Source: Galerina marginata (Eukaryota > Basidiomycota > Agaricomycetes > Agaricales > Galerinaceae). Taken from it: a stretch of 64,000 nt of DNA. A program made the position numbers and the translations under genes. The notes beneath the pieces were generated by a model. The model was not told where the DNA came from. It worked only from the letters and a program-made list of their open reading frames with translations, and did not search any database. Position 1 is the first letter of the stretch. Each line of letters opens with the position of its first letter. The stretch is from the NCBI GenBank assembly GCA_023014335.1, contig JAECYW010000006.1, positions 682,001-746,000 of the forward strand, given 5' to 3'. Shown piece after piece: positions 35,576 through 48,691 of this stretch.

Positions 35576-38165
35576 GATTGATGGTGTTTCTGGGAGAATA
35601 TGTGAAGAACGCTGAAAACTGGAAGTTGGTACGAACTGCTGATGAAGGGGAAAACCTCTGGCTCTATTTAAGCATTGAGCGAATGCGCATGGTTAACTCA
35701 ACCGTGACGGCTGAAACTTCGAAGAAAAGGCTGAAAATGGGGAAACGTACCGACAGGCTGGGATATCATAGGAAGACTAAAATTTCATGGCATCGATTAG
35801 CCCTTGTTGGTTTCTTTGTCGATACAAGACATCCTTTACGTCTTTCTGGAAGGATGTAAATCTATTTAGAACGTCGGTGGAGTAATTTGAAACTACCAGC
35901 CTACGACAAGAATTAATATCCAAGCGCCTTGTGATAAGATGTCTTCGTTCGATTCCTACATTTTAAATACAAATGGTTATCAGCAGGTCAACGACGGTCA
36001 TAATAGTAACACAAAATGAAAAGAAAGACCGCGCCGAGGTGAGAAAACGCCTCGAGGTCAGTGTCAAGAATGCAGATAACATGGTTTGATGTCTACTTAG
36101 TCGTAAGTTTGGAATGGAAGTCCCTTTGCTCGCTTTCCATGTCGGATCCCCTCCCGTGGTGTCCCCCTGAAGCCAAATTTTGAAAAGCTTCAGCTATCTC
36201 TAGAGATAACCCGTGCGGGCAGTCGACTCTTTTGTTCCAAGAGCAAATTGCATTGCGCTTGCCGCTGTAGATAATTTCGACGCCCTAAATAATTTAGTCG
36301 ACGAATTCAAGAAGATGAGGCGTCGGAGCCGATCGCTGTGCGCCTTCTATTACATGTCCAGAGTCGTGCCAGAAAGTCGGGCTGAAAAGGCCGCATTCAA
36401 GTCAGCATTGTGTCGGATAGGCACGTTTGAAACTGATTTACCAGGCAATCGATTACATCTGGGATCCGATTACTCAAGTCGGTGCATTTCACGTCCTGCC
36501 TCTGACACTTTCCCTTGTCCCGGAACCGAGGAAGGACATGTACGACGAGGCATAATGTTCTTACAGTGCCTTCCTTGAATATGATCTTCGCTCTTAACCC
36601 CTTAAATTGTGTGGGCATCAACGTCAGAGAACGCCAGCTACCAATTTTCCCCTACTCTCGTCCCGGAGCTGGGGTTGCCCATTTTCTTTTGCTACGCCCT
36701 TAAGGCCAGACCAGAGAATTTTTCAGCTTAAAGAGTGCTTTTGCTCTTTCAGAATGCCCACTGATGGCGACTGAGATCGTTCGCAGAAAAAGATGCAGTA
36801 ATTATGAGTACACGTGTAAACGACTGTCAGAAAAAGTTATGACCTTGCCCCATCCAAATGTCTCGATTCGTCTAGTCAAAATGCAAGCTGTTCGGATTTT
36901 TCATAACGCCTGTTATTACTCGGTTTAAAACGATCGATGATCAGATTTTAATTTCGATAGGTCACTTCCTAATCGAGTGGAATCAGCCGCCAGCGTTGTC
37001 AGCGGTATCTCTTTATAGCTTTCCACTTCACCCTCTCTTTCCATGGCCCATGGCCATGTCGACAGAGAACCCACAACTTGTCCACTGGTCAATGACTAGT
37101 AAAAGGAAGACGATATGTACGCGGACTTAGCTGGAAATATACTTTCCTTAGACATCAGTGTTCAAGTTCTCGGGCGGCTGTGGAGCGCTTATACGGTATC
37201 AATCTTCTGAAGTCATTCTGGATAATTCTTTGATGTAATTGGCGTATTACTACCTTTAACCGCTAGACAATTTCTCGCTGAACATCCAGTAGTTCCATAC
37301 CACAAGTATTAGTAGTGTTTGGTCTATGAAAAGTACTTCAGTTTTAGCGCACGTCTTATCTCAACCTCCATTACTGAATATTTTCATTATAATCTAATAT
37401 GCTGTCTGCTGGCAACTTATGAGTGTCTCACTAAAAATTTCTGGTCCACTTAAAAGCGCTTTTCGATATAAAAACCGATTAGGCGCCCGGCTCTAGGTCT
37501 GTTAGGCGCTTGAATGGAAACAAGGAAGCAGTTTTGACTAACGTCAGCATTAAACAGCTCTTCTGAATCTGTTGCGTGTGCTTGCAGACAACTAGGTATA
37601 TATCAGACCAGTCAGTTTGCTCCGCCTCTTTAATAATCTTAATCATACCAATCACGGATTAGGCTCCTGGGGCGGAAAACGAAACGGAAGCTCTTCGACC
37701 TATACTCGGCACAATTATTCTTGAGTGCAATTGAGTAGTTAACAAACTTACTTATTGTACTAGCCGCAAAGTAGAAGGTTTATTCGTATATGCCGAATAC
37801 AAAATATACGACGGGTGATTATTGGTAGAAAGTTCGTGGACAGGTGAATAAGCGAATCTAAGATCATTAGTAATTTACAAGTGAACTTGAATAAGCATTG
37901 GTTTACCTTGTGGGAGAAAAAAAGAATATTCAACGCCATGACGAGTATTACCGACCTTCATCTCAAGCAGGTGCCGTCCCTTGATGCATGAATTTTGATC
38001 CTAGTGTTGATTACCTAGTGAACTCGATATGGGCTTTTCTCACGCACACGCACATGGAGAAAACATTCGACTTTGAAAGGCAAATTTGAATTCGTGCTTC
38101 AACCAACTTCCCTTGTCCCTCGTGCACGTTGGCAGCAGCGATACACAGCCAAAGCCATCGACCGA
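35576..38165. other. Intergenic, no supportable gene
   Basis: AT-rich with scattered short ORFs (35578-35859, 36213-36578 plus) lacking motifs or phase-consistent splicing. Confidence 0.5.
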
Positions 38166-38939
38166 ATGCTTTGCCCACTCAGTGGAATCGCACCAGACGG
38201 CGGTCCTACCTGTCTCATCGACATGGAAGATCTAGACACAGTATCTACCACCATGGCTTCCGAGATCCTCTCCTACAATCAGGTTCTTCCAGAATTGACT
38301 CTCCAAGATATAGAATCTATCGTGTCTGACGCGTTGCAACTCACTCTTCCACCCGAACTCCTAACTGTATACGACCTCGATTCAAAACTCCCAGTCGGAA
38401 TTTCAGATTGGGAATACTTTAATCCAGTTGGGATCGGCCACTTTGATGCCTCCAAGGGAGGGGTTATCCCAATCGATGAGCGGGGCCGATGTCCCTCTGG
38501 TCGCAATGTCGAGGTTAGAAGGCTTGAGGATTATGATGGCTACGGGCGGTTCTATGCCGTGCTCGTTGACGACGATAATGAACGGGCGGGACATCGGAAA
38601 GAGTCGAATTACAGCTTGTGCAGTGTTGCCAACCGTAACTTATTCGTCATGCGTGGGTGCTTGGAGTACCTCCGTGCATGGCTCGACCCGTCTGGATCTT
38701 TGCCGCCGCGCGTTGCGTTTATGGAGAGCGCGCCATTGATGAGCTTGGAAGGCGAGCTTTATGAGATCGTCAATTCACGCTATGAAATACGAGGTGAGAA
38801 ATGTGCTTTTCTTCATCCACGCGCGGTTTCCGTGATGAATGAATTCTTTAGACGACTCGGGTATATTCCCGAGCTTCCAATATGGCGATATCCCAAAGAC
38901 ATTGGAGCGAGATCAGATCCGGTTCTTGAGAGCGCGTAA
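38166..38939 (+). CDS. Hypothetical protein, 257 aa
   Basis: Single open exon from ATG at 38166 (MLCPLSGIAPDGG). A later in-frame ATG at 38223 (MEDLDTV) is the alternative start. Acidic, with WEYFNPVGIGHFDASKGG, VLVDDDNERAGH and a Cys-containing segment SLCSVANRNLF. No known domain recognised and no membrane segment. It lies 207 bp upstream of a small F-box gene on the same strand and could share regulation; nothing in sequence proves it. Codon usage and the long single frame argue that it is real. Confidence 0.6.
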   Translation: MLCPLSGIAPDGGPTCLIDMEDLDTVSTTMASEILSYNQVLPELTLQDIESIVSDALQLTLPPELLTVYDLDSKLPVGISDWEYFNPVGIGHFDASKGGVIPIDERGRCPSGRNVEVRRLEDYDGYGRFYAVLVDDDNERAGHRKESNYSLCSVANRNLFVMRGCLEYLRAWLDPSGSLPPRVAFMESAPLMSLEGELYEIVNSRYEIRGEKCAFLHPRAVSVMNEFFRRLGYIPELPIWRYPKDIGARSDPVLESA

Positions 38940-39146
38940 AGGTTCTCACCATACCTCACGAGGGATAGCCGCCGGCTTGAGAGGTAAAGATCTCTTGCCG
39001 GCTTTATTCTCAGACTTCCAATGTTGGCTAACGATGCGCCCGGATATGTGGGTGTTTTCTTGTTTCACATTGCCTCTAGCTTTAAATTTTTAGCTTTTAG
39101 CTGGCCTTCTCCGACCACCGCACCCACACCTTCCACACCTGCGTTC

Positions 39147-39638
39147 ATGCGGTTTCCTGTTTCCCTTTTGAACGATTCAGATCCATTTAGCGAACTCCCC
39201 ACTGAACTTTTACTTGACATCTTCCGACAACTCCCAATTTGTGCCCTCCTTTCCTTGTCTTCCGCCTCACGCAGCCTTCGCGCGCTCATTACCGAACCTG
39301 CATTTCTGAACCAGGTAATTAAGGCCGCCGTGCTAACCGGCGCGGAGTTCTGGGTTCTTCCCGTCGCGAGTATACCTGGCGAGGAGGAGCGAGCCAGGGT
39401 TGTCGCTATGGAATGGCTTGCTGCGGTATCGCCAGGCGGTGATCAGGATACGCCCAATACATTGGAAGATTCGCCCTTCCGCTTATCGTCATTCCCGTAC
39501 CTCGCTTTCGTGCGCGCGTGTTATGGGTCGGATTCGATGCGGAACCGAAGGCGGTTGTGGGATGTTGTTAGGCTGTTTGAGGGGTTGTGGAGGGATTATC
39601 GTCTGTATGGATGGGAGCGGGATGTGTTTGTTGCTTAG
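39147..39638 (+). CDS. Small F-box protein, 163 aa
   Basis: Single exon from ATG at 39147. SDPFSELPTELLLDIFRQL followed by ICALLSLSSASRSLRALI is a clear F-box (residues about 10-50) for binding Skp1 in an SCF ubiquitin ligase. The remaining 110 residues are short, with WLAAVSPGG and RRRLWDVVRLFEGLWRDYRLYGWERDVF, and have no LRR or WD repeats. It may be a truncated F-box protein or one with a small unknown substrate domain. Confidence 0.8.
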   Translation: MRFPVSLLNDSDPFSELPTELLLDIFRQLPICALLSLSSASRSLRALITEPAFLNQVIKAAVLTGAEFWVLPVASIPGEEERARVVAMEWLAAVSPGGDQDTPNTLEDSPFRLSSFPYLAFVRACYGSDSMRNRRRLWDVVRLFEGLWRDYRLYGWERDVFVA

Positions 39639-41160
39639 GGTCTGATATTTTGACGAACCCCTCGCTGATTGGATGGAGGATTTGAGGCAACTTCAACTTC
39701 AAGATATGCGTTGAAGTAGATTGGTAAATTTTTAAGGCGTCAGCGACTATCAAATTCGACTGAGTATATAGTGCTAAAATAACAGGTCGACATTAGGTGG
39801 GTTGTAGATTATACCCAATATCCATATGACAAATTTGAACAGACGGCGGTGGATTTGGATTTGGGTTCGGATTTATCGAGTTCAGTGGGTCCACTAGCAC
39901 TATGCCCAAGAGCAGGTAATATTTCCTGGTCCTATTCCCAACTACCACGGATGGAATTGATTCTTACCTTTTCCTTCACTTGCATATTTGTCAATACCTC
40001 AGTAATTCAAGACGGGCGGAAATTAATCTAAATTCCTACCCAAGGGCCAAGGCCAGCCAGGGGACTTCTTGGGTTATGTACCAGCGTAGGTTCTTATTTT
40101 CTTGGAGTGCTATCTGGCTTCAGCCTTCATTGACAGGTAATGGGCGCTAATCATGATGATCAATGAACAGGCATTTCGAAAAAACGCTCAATGTAAGTCT
40201 AAGGACCGCGCCGTCTGACAAACTCTGCGCGTTTATGGTGTCCATTTTATTTTTTCATGGAGGTTTGGGTTACTCGCAATAGAGTAGTAAACGTGTGCGT
40301 TAGAAATCAGCAGCCTCGAGAAGGGATTTTTTAATTGAGAGCCTGAGGGTAGGTTCAGAGTCGTGAATCCGTCGGAGCACTGTTCCCTTCTGAACGCGAT
40401 TCAGACTCCTGGGGTAGATTAAAGGCTCAAATTTCTGGTAAGTATATTAGGACTCGGATGAAATTTCATGTTCATGTTGGAAAAGTCTGCCAGTGGCTTG
40501 AAGGTCGACGGAAGCGATTATGGTCTGTAAATTTAAAGGACCCAGATGTAGGAAGGAGAGGAGAAAGGCATCATGATGTCGACTCGAGCTTAGAAAGGGA
40601 TTTCAAAGCGTCAACAACTCGGATAAACGAATGTTTGATGGATTATGAACGGGTATGAGATGAGGCTCTTGCGCGAAGTGGGAGTTGGGGATTGGGAGTT
40701 GAGGATTGAGGATTGAGGTTGAGTCGGGTTTGAAATTGTGAAGGGTCAAATAAGATAAAGGGTGGGCAATGTTTTCTGCACTCCAAGTATTCTATGTAAG
40801 ATCGGGCCAGGAGAAGGAGAAGGAGAATAGGCAGTCAGGGTGCTGGGACTGGAACTTAGCGCGGCGCGGATGTTGGTATCGATGTAGAGCGTGTACGGGC
40901 TAGATTCAGAGCTACTTATCGGGTTGGATGACTGCGAATATTTGAGTAAAATGATTCGAAGGTTCTTGAGGTAGACGCCCGACGCAATAGACTGTCGATG
41001 TACCAGTTACAGTTACAGTTCGAGGTGGAAGATCTACTCTAGAAAGCCGGGCCATCGTATGATATTGTATCGAATCGAATCGTATCGAGAAAATAGAACA
41101 AGATCCCAAATCCCAGTCAAGTCTCTCAATGTCAATAATTTTCAAGTAGAGAATACAACG
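39639..41160. other. Intergenic, no gene seen
   Basis: Open frames are short and motif-free. The right end leads into the 5' flank of the WDDDFE pseudogene. Confidence 0.5.
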
Positions 41161-41169
41161 ACTGCCAAT

Positions 41170-44100
41170 ACTGTTGTCGGTGTTATACCCAGACCAGATA
41201 ACTTACTACAAAAGAGCCAAAAGAGCCGCGGGAGCGTCGTTGTCAGGCAGGAGAGGAACGAGATCTAGAGTGGAACAAAGGCAAAGGCCAGGGTCCCAAG
41301 ACGGTGCGAACCCATCAAAGGGCGGTTCGAGTTCCAGAAAGGCAAGAAAAGCTAGCCGTCGAGGAGCTCCGAGCCTCGAGGCGGGGCATGAGGCGCGCGT
41401 AGAGAGATTAGATGTGATTTCGAAATCGCATCCTGAGTCGGTTTTGAAGACGCTGTAAATCGAATCGCTCGAGCTCGAGTTTGAGCTCGAGAAGAAGGAG
41501 AGAGGGGCAAAAGACGGGTGGCACAAGATGGAAGACCTAACCCTAGAGTACTGGTGGAGGAACAGGCCTAGGCGCGGGAAACCAACGGACTGGGGAAAAA
41601 ACAAGGACAACGTGAATTTCGTGGTGGGTTTTCTCCTCTTCTCTTTACGTGCCACCGTTCCCATTCGTGGCTACGAGACTTGCTACGACACCTACGTTCT
41701 ACGACTATACCTCTAAAACCCATATACTGTTCGACCTGTTCGACGACCTTTACGGGATTCCCTTTACGGCTTACGCCTTAAGGATTACGCATAACGGACA
41801 CGCATACGAGCACAGCACACACGACGTGCTCAGGACCGACGACGACGGCCTCTACAGACGAATTTCACGCGTTATTGGGATATACTGGGTTGTTAGGACC
41901 TAGGAAGAACGTTGGATGAGCCCGAGCCGCGAATTGCCACTCATTACACAACACCGAGGAGAGGATGACTTCTGCTGCTGCTGTGCTTCAAGGTGCAGCG
42001 CCCCAGTCCCAGTTTCAGGGTATAGGTGTGTACTCTTTCTTTCCCTTTCTGTTGGGTTGGGATGGGTTAGGCTGATCCGAAAACGCGTTTCTTTAGAGCT
42101 TGACTCTGAGCCTGCTGAGAACTGGGATGACGATTTCGAGTTTCAGAGCTCAACCGCCTCTGCCTCTGGGTCGGGCTCGGGGATGGGGCGGGGGAGGCAT
42201 ACCCCTCAACAACAAGGCTCGCCTCAGTCGAAAACACACCGGCGGAGTCAGAGCCATGCAGGCGGGGGCGGAACGGCGGATCTGAGGAAGCTTTCTGTCG
42301 CGAGCAGCGCGCTGAGCGAGGATTGGGATGCTGAGGAAGGACCGAGCTCGTCAGCCGCCCATGTGCACTATGCTACGGAGCCTCAGCAGCAGCAGACTCA
42401 GACTCAGACGGAGAACTGGGACGACGACTTTGAAGACGCGCGGAATTCGCCGAAGAAGCGCGTTTTTGGGGCTGGTTTTAGCTCTGGGTTGGACTCGAGT
42501 CCGAGACGGAAGGAGGACCGAACTTGAACGTTTGAACATTCAGCCCATTCGCCCCTACCCACACCCACCCGCGGTCCCCCACCTCTTCCGTCTTCTCCGT
42601 GCCCAACACGATCCAGACTACGCATACATACTCCTCCACTGCCCACCTCAATTCGACGAGGTCCGCCTCGGCGTCGGGCTTCGCCCTCCTCCCGCCTTCC
42701 CCGCCTATACATAAAGCCCGCGCCGACCATACCCATACCCACAAGGAGAAGGAGAGGGAGAGGAGGAAGTTGAAGAAGAAGAGCAGGCCGGTGCCACAGG
42801 GGGTGTATGAGCTTGCGACTCTCCCTGGTGCTGGCGCTGGTGTTGGTGTTGGTGTTGGGGGTCGTCCGTACGAGCCAGAGGGGGAGGGGGAGGAGTATGC
42901 GTATCGGTTCTCCTTCTCGGACGCTGAAGGCGAGGGAGGCCCGGACCCCCACGAACCGCCCCTCCCAGGCTCAAACCATGGCCCGCCTTCCGCCTCTGCG
43001 CGAGCACTCGCCGCACGCATACGCATACACACAACCGCGGGGCGACGTCAACGCCGATGTCGGATGTCTCGTCTATCGATGATCAGCATGGGTATGGGTA
43101 TGGGTATAGGCGGTCTATGGCCGTGCCTCCTTCTGTCCATTTCCCTTTACCGCTGCCTTCTGTGCTGCCGTTGGCTGGGTCGGTCGCTGCGTCCACGTCC
43201 GCATCGACATCCACGTCCGCATCAACATCCGCATCAGGTCCAAGCTCGAGCTCAAGACAAACACCGAGCTCGAGCTCAGTACCCGCCACACCTACCAAGT
43301 CAGGAGCAGGAGCCGGGTCGACGTTGTTGAGTCGGATCGGGAGCGTTAAGAAGTGGGGACGGGCAAGGAGGAGTAGAGGGGGGAGTAAGGCGCCTGAGGA
43401 AGTTGAAAGTGGAGGTTCGTGTTTTTTTTTTCTGTTTTTTTTTTGGGTTTTTTGGTTTTGGTGGTTTTTCTTCTTCCTGCCTACTTTCTTATTCTTGACG
43501 TCAACCTTATTCTTCACGTTTCCACCCTCATTCTTATTCCCATTCTTCACGTCCCACCCTCTTTCGCCTTCTTCCTCGTCTCTGTCTTTCCTCTCTGTGC
43601 TCTGTGTTGCTGTTGTCGCTGCTGTTGCTGCTGCTGCTTGTTTTCTCTTTGTCGATGTGACGTCGTTTTCGTTTTCGTTTTCGCACTCGCGTGCTTTCTT
43701 TTCTTTTCTGCTTTGCCTACTTTCTTTTCATTTTTTAGCCTGCTTGGCCCGATCACTCTCTTTTCGTCGTTTTCGTCTTTCGTCGTTTTCGTTTTTGCGC
43801 ATTTCGAATTCCTTTCAATTTCTCGTGTCATTTCATCTTTCCGCATTTCGCATTTCATTTTTTCGTCTCTTTGTGTCCTTCCATAGAATCATACACTCTT
43901 CAAGCCCAGATACTACCTAACACTCTTGCGGGTGTGGGTGTTTTGGACGCCTACGCCTTCGCCTTTGTGGTGTGGTTTTCTCTTCCTCGTACTCGTGGTC
44001 GTCAATTTCATGCACTTGCATTTTTCGCACTGCATGCGGTATTCGAATTCCTTACCCTTCTCTTCTCTTCTCTTTTCCTTTTCATACCCTAATCCCATCC

Positions 44101-45172
44101 ATGCCCCATGCCCCATGCGCTGTTGTGTTCCTGTTCCTGTTTCTTATTCCCGTCCTCTGGATTTTTTTTCGACGATTGACGATTTGTGTTGAACATCTGG
44201 TACTTCTTCATGCCTGCTTACCTCCTTTGTCTCTTTGTCTCTTTACTCCTTGCTCTGCTCTTTGCCCGCCTCGGATCAGACGCCTTTTCTGCTCTGCTCT
44301 GCACGCTCTCGTAGCGCCTGTTGTCCTCGCCGCAGTTGTGATTGGTGTTTTCCTGATCCTGACCCTGCTCAACTCGGTTCTTCTACGTATCCTGCTTTTC
44401 TTTCCTTTATTTCATACCATCTCTTTACTATATACCTCGGTGCTGATACCCGTCTTTTCTCTCCAGCTTCAGCTGCCCACCCGCATCCACATCTATACGC
44501 CGCACACGACCCCCAACACCCTCATCACCGCCACCTCCACCAAGATCATCCACCATATGACCCCGAAAACCCACATCAACGCGAGCGTGCGCCACGCCCA
44601 CAGTCCTCCATGTCCTCCGTCACCGATGGCCGGTATCACCAGCGCCCGCCAGGACCATACCCATACCCACCCTCCCGCTCAGGCTCAACCGCTAATATCA
44701 GCACCAACACCAATACGAACCGACACTCCTCAGCGCCCATACCGAGCTCCTCACACTCGCATGCGTACCTGCCTCCTGGGCCTGGGCCGTCTGCTGCATC
44801 TGCTTCTAGTCCAAGCCCAAACAACAACGATAACAACGACGCTGCCCCTGCTCAAGCCCAAGCCCAAGCTCAACCGTCCTCCTCCTCGAGCTGGTTTTTT
44901 CGGGCTTCCAGCGGTACGGGAAGTGGCAGCCCGCGCTATCGAGCTCGCACTGGGTCGAGGCCTGGGTCTTCTGGCGCCGGTGCAGGCGCCGGTGCAGGAC
45001 CGTCCTCAAGCAGCTCTGTTGCAGGCGCAGGAGCACCAGGAGGAGCACCAGGACCAGGAGGACCGGGACCGGGGCTCACGAGAGGGCTTAGCGCGCGCAC
45101 TACTGCGAGCGCGCGCTCTGAGCGGGAGCGGGGGCGTGGAAGAAGGAGCGGGAGTCGGAGTCGGAGTCGGCT
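41170..45172 (+). pseudogene. Inverted, broken copy of the 2,354-aa WDDDFE gene
   Basis: Matches the minus-strand gene at 54.6-62.2 kb in inverted orientation. The 5' flank (41170-41960) is alignable to 62.2-63.0 kb. Exon 1 begins ATG at 41965 (MTSAAAVLQGA), and its intron and WDDDFEFQ region are intact. After SSPRRKED (about 42520) roughly 100 codons of the intact gene are missing and the frame is lost. A further shift lies near 42960-43060. The exon carrying STLLSRIGSVKKWGR ends at 43413 at the GTTCGT donor. The following intron-equivalent is about 1.05 kb of pyrimidine-rich DNA against 375 nt in the intact gene. The next exon (44465 on) runs to about 45172 and stops abruptly after SGSRSRSR, so the last 1,600 or so residues are absent. 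Not expected to make a working protein. Confidence 0.85.
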
Positions 45173-45954
45173 TTCGAGTGTTGTACCGCCAGGAGCGCCG
45201 GAATATGTTCTGTGCTTTTCGCTTTCCTCTTTTCTTTTGCCTTTTATTCTCGTCCGCCATGTCTGGCTCTGGCGCCGATTCCTGACTCTTCTTGGTCTCA
45301 TTTCATCTTTCTCTTTCTTTGTCTCTCTGCTGCTGCTGCGCCCAGGACCCGTCTTTCAAACTTCTTCCATCCCTATTTCTATGTGCTGTCTTCTATCCGT
45401 CTTCTCTTTTATACGCTCATCCTCGGGCGGTGGAGTTTTTCTGTTATTTCTCACCTTTTTCTCTTCTTTATGCTATCTGGGCCTTTTGAGATCGCCTCAG
45501 GCGAATTCGACGTTTGATTTGGCCATTTTTGTGGTTTTTCTGAAATACGTTATTGCCATCTGACTTTGTCGTCTTGGATGTTGGATATCCCCCACTTTGT
45601 TGTTCGAATTCAAGTCTCTCAACGAGTTCTAATTAGCCGTTGTGTAGTTTGCCTTGCTCTTTCTTTTACTTTTTTTCGCATTTGGCGATTGTTCCTGTGT
45701 CATTTTCACACTTTTTCATTGTCTACTTTCTCTTCCATGTGCCGCCTGTTGCTTTCTCTCTTCTTGCTTTGTGTCAAGTTCGATATTTAACCCATGCCGA
45801 GGTTTTTATTGTCTTCGTTGCTCTCTTTTTCTTTTATTCTCCGCATACCCAGATGCTGATATTCTCTTCCTCCAGCCATCAAGATCAACATGACTAGAAC
45901 CGTGCGGGCAGCCCGACTCGTGGCCCGTACTCAAACTCGAAGATGGACTTCCCC

Positions 45955-46195
45955 AATGTCGGACGTCTCCTCTATTGACATTGACGAATCATGCGGGTCA
46001 GATATGCATACAGATACTTCGAGGCCGCTGCCTCTGCTTCTGCTTCTGCGTCAAGTTGAATGACCACCTCAGCTTCTATCAGTGTCCGCGACGTTACAGG
46101 CATTCCACTCTTGAACCGGAACTGAAGGGGTAAGAAATGAGGGACCAGAAAAGGGCCAGTTTGCGTTAAGCCCGACATTGGAGGTTCGTGTTTTC
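45955..46195 (+). pseudogene. Short fragment of the WDDDFE gene
   Basis: MSDVSSIDIDES (45956 on) followed by a CTTCTGCTTCTGCTTCTGC stretch matches the MSDVSSIDERYG...SASASAS region of the intact gene. A little downstream the TGGAGGTTCGTG exon-donor sequence recurs (46180), followed by pyrimidine-rich sequence like the long intron of the 41-kb copy. The rest of the interval is rearranged. Confidence 0.6.
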
Positions 46196-47154
46196 TCTTC
46201 CGTCCGAGTTTTTTTCCGTGGGTCTTTCTTGGTTGAATGTTTTCGTGTTGCACGTCTGGTGCTTTTCCTTCTTGTTTTCATCCATTTTTTAAAATAAATT
46301 TCAAATTTCGTTGGTGCGTCAGACGACTTTCTGTGGCCTCCTTCCGTTGATCTCTGCGCTGCTACTGCGCCCTGTTTCCACTCTGCCTGCTCTCATTTTA
46401 GCTGGCGCTGGCGCCGACCTTTTTTACTCACTTTTCGTCTCTCTTTCTCTGCCCTGCTGCTTTCCTTCCTTCGTTCTATTTTCTCTCATTTTCGTTGCTA
46501 TGTGGTGTTTTCTGCCCCTCCTTTTCTATTTGCATCCGTCAAGCTTCATGTCCAACTCCTGGTAATGATGTTTTCTTTCCTGCTTGTTTTCGTCCTTCTT
46601 TGTCATTCACTTCTCCATTGTTGTTTCCAGTTTTATGTGGCAGTCTTGGAGTTTTTAACGTTTTCTAACGTTGGTGGCTGCACATAGTTTGGTGTCTGAA
46701 ATTTTCTCTTTTCTTGCTTTCTTTTTGTTTTATCTGTTTCCGTGTTGGACGACCTTTCCGTGTGGTCTCTTCGCGCCTATCCCTTTGGATGCAGCTGCAT
46801 TTCATGTTTTTGTTTTCCTGCTCATTGATACCTTTTTTCATTATCCTTTCTGTCGCTTCCAATTCTGGTTTTCTGATCTACTAAATTTTACTTTACCGCA
46901 AACCTACCTTGGTGGGTATTACGTTACGTTTCACGGGCGAACTCGAGAACGGAGGCAAGGACACCCGCCGCTGTAGGACGCTAAACCCGCTGGACACTTC
47001 TCCAGCTGTGTGCAATTGGCTCTCCGTGTCAGTAGTCGATGGCTCGTCTTTTAACTTTGATGGCAAACGCGCAGAGTTTTACCGCCGCATGGATTTCTAG
47101 TCTCTAAATTCGTTTCCTGTACACGAACACAAAGGCGAGTAACGGATGAGAAAT

Positions 47155-48691
47155 CTATCTCTCTGCAAGAGATCTGTACGTTGGCGGCACTTCTATGATT
47201 TCAGACTCTTCATCTGGTTGTGGAACTCGAACACCACTGTCTTGATGTACAACTAGGCGCGGTGGTCGAGGACGGTTCGGAGGCGCTGATGCCGCATCCG
47301 TCGAAGATCCCAGGTTGCTTCTGAAAATAAAGGTCGTCCTCTCTGCCCATTTTCTTGGCCTCCTAATGCTGGACTGCTGCTCGACGGCTGTGGGGGTGTG
47401 CTGAAAGGGCTCCGCTCGCGAGTCATTTATCCTTCGACGCATTCGCCGCCGGATGACTATTGCAATGCAAATCAAAACAGCAACCAAACTGGTGATAATT
47501 CCGGTAAGGATACCGGAATTTGAATTTAATGCTGGCTTGTGTGTCTGATTGTTTACTGACGGTGTTGGTTCCCCATGAATTCCGGATGTTGTCGAATTAT
47601 TCACTGAAGGTGTTGGTTCCCCATGAATAATTCCGGATGTTGTCTGATTGTTTACTGACGGTGTTGGTTCCCCATGAATTTCGGATGTTGTGGACAACGT
47701 CGCCCCCATCCTTAATCCAATCGTATTTGACGGGGTTGGTGTTAGTCGAATTCCAAATGTATCGTTTTGGACGACAATCCTATTTAGTGATAGAGGAATC
47801 CCGTCGCTCGACCCTTGGAACACAACCTCAAGATGGTGATTAGCAAGGTCAAGTGTGGGGGTCTGGAAGAAGACTAGGTCCGTCGTCAGTGCACTTTGCT
47901 TATTAGTATCAATAATGAATGTTATGGGATCAAGCCCGTCAATGGAATACGTCGCAGAAGCGTTGCCGGCTGCATTGCCCTCGAGGAATCCAAACCAGGT
48001 GAGTGAATAACCTAATGATAATTAGCGGCTGAAGCTTAAAGTCTTGTACATATATTATTGTGGGACCAACTCGGACGCACCGTTGAAATCAAACTCCAGT
48101 TTCTCCCCGGCAGTCGAGGTAACATGACCCAGTGATGTCGAAACCCAGTGTTGACTGTACTGAAGTTGAGTGTTGTTGGAATCGAAGACGAGATCTTCTG
48201 GTCCACTCTCTGGCTCGGGAGTGTACAGAATGTAATCGAAGAATATTTGTTCGCCTCCCAATGGGTTTACATCAAATTGGAGGGTATGATTTCCCTTCAC
48301 CCCAGGACTCGCAGTCGTCCCACACATTTTGAAATGGTTTGCTGGCTCTTTCGGCTGAAAGTTAGGAATGGATTTCTTGTCGACCGTGCAATTCCATGAA
48401 GATGGTGAACCTGTTCGGGTGGTGCCAACCACGAAAAGAGAGCCAAGGGTACCTGACGATTATGGGTGTCCGTGAGTACTACTACTCTTATGAAGACAGA
48501 AGGCAGATGTGATACGCACCGTTATAAGTGAAGGTAAATTTAGTCTGAGATTTTGTACCATGCAAGGTGTTGTATAACGCCCCTCCAGTCTGCCCGAGAG
48601 TAGCACCTTCGTTGTTATACAGCCTCCAGCTAGAGTCATATTTTATGGCTGGGTTGGTGTCGTCGACAATCACGAGATTAGCCACCTCCAT
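47155..48691 (-). CDS. Single-pass membrane protein, three exons, 466 aa (copy 1)
   Basis: Exons (minus) 48691-48520, 48452-48081, 48011-47155 total 467 codons. The N-terminal two-thirds resembles the two-jelly-roll ectodomain of a basidiomycete family (VDDTNPAIKYDSSWRLYNN, HGTKSQTKFTFTYNG, WVSTSLGHVTS, YSLTWFGFLEG). A stalk holds three repeats of IHGEPTPSVNN with TTSG spacers. GILTGIITSLVAVLICIAIVI is a single transmembrane helix followed by RRRMRRR (inside). The cytosolic tail has PPTYRS near the C-terminus. Function unknown; cell-surface recognition is a guess. No signal peptide is seen at the ATG, so a 5' exon may be missing or the ectodomain may be reached by signal-anchor topology. Confidence 0.8.

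Noticed and set aside
42600..45600. Many long plus- and minus-strand ORFs
   Set aside because: They are shadows and pyrimidine-rich intron sequence of the broken gene copy.
46311..46976. Hydrophobic ORFs in the duplicated unit
   Set aside because: C/T-rich DNA gives Leu/Phe/Ser-rich frames that look membrane-like by chance.
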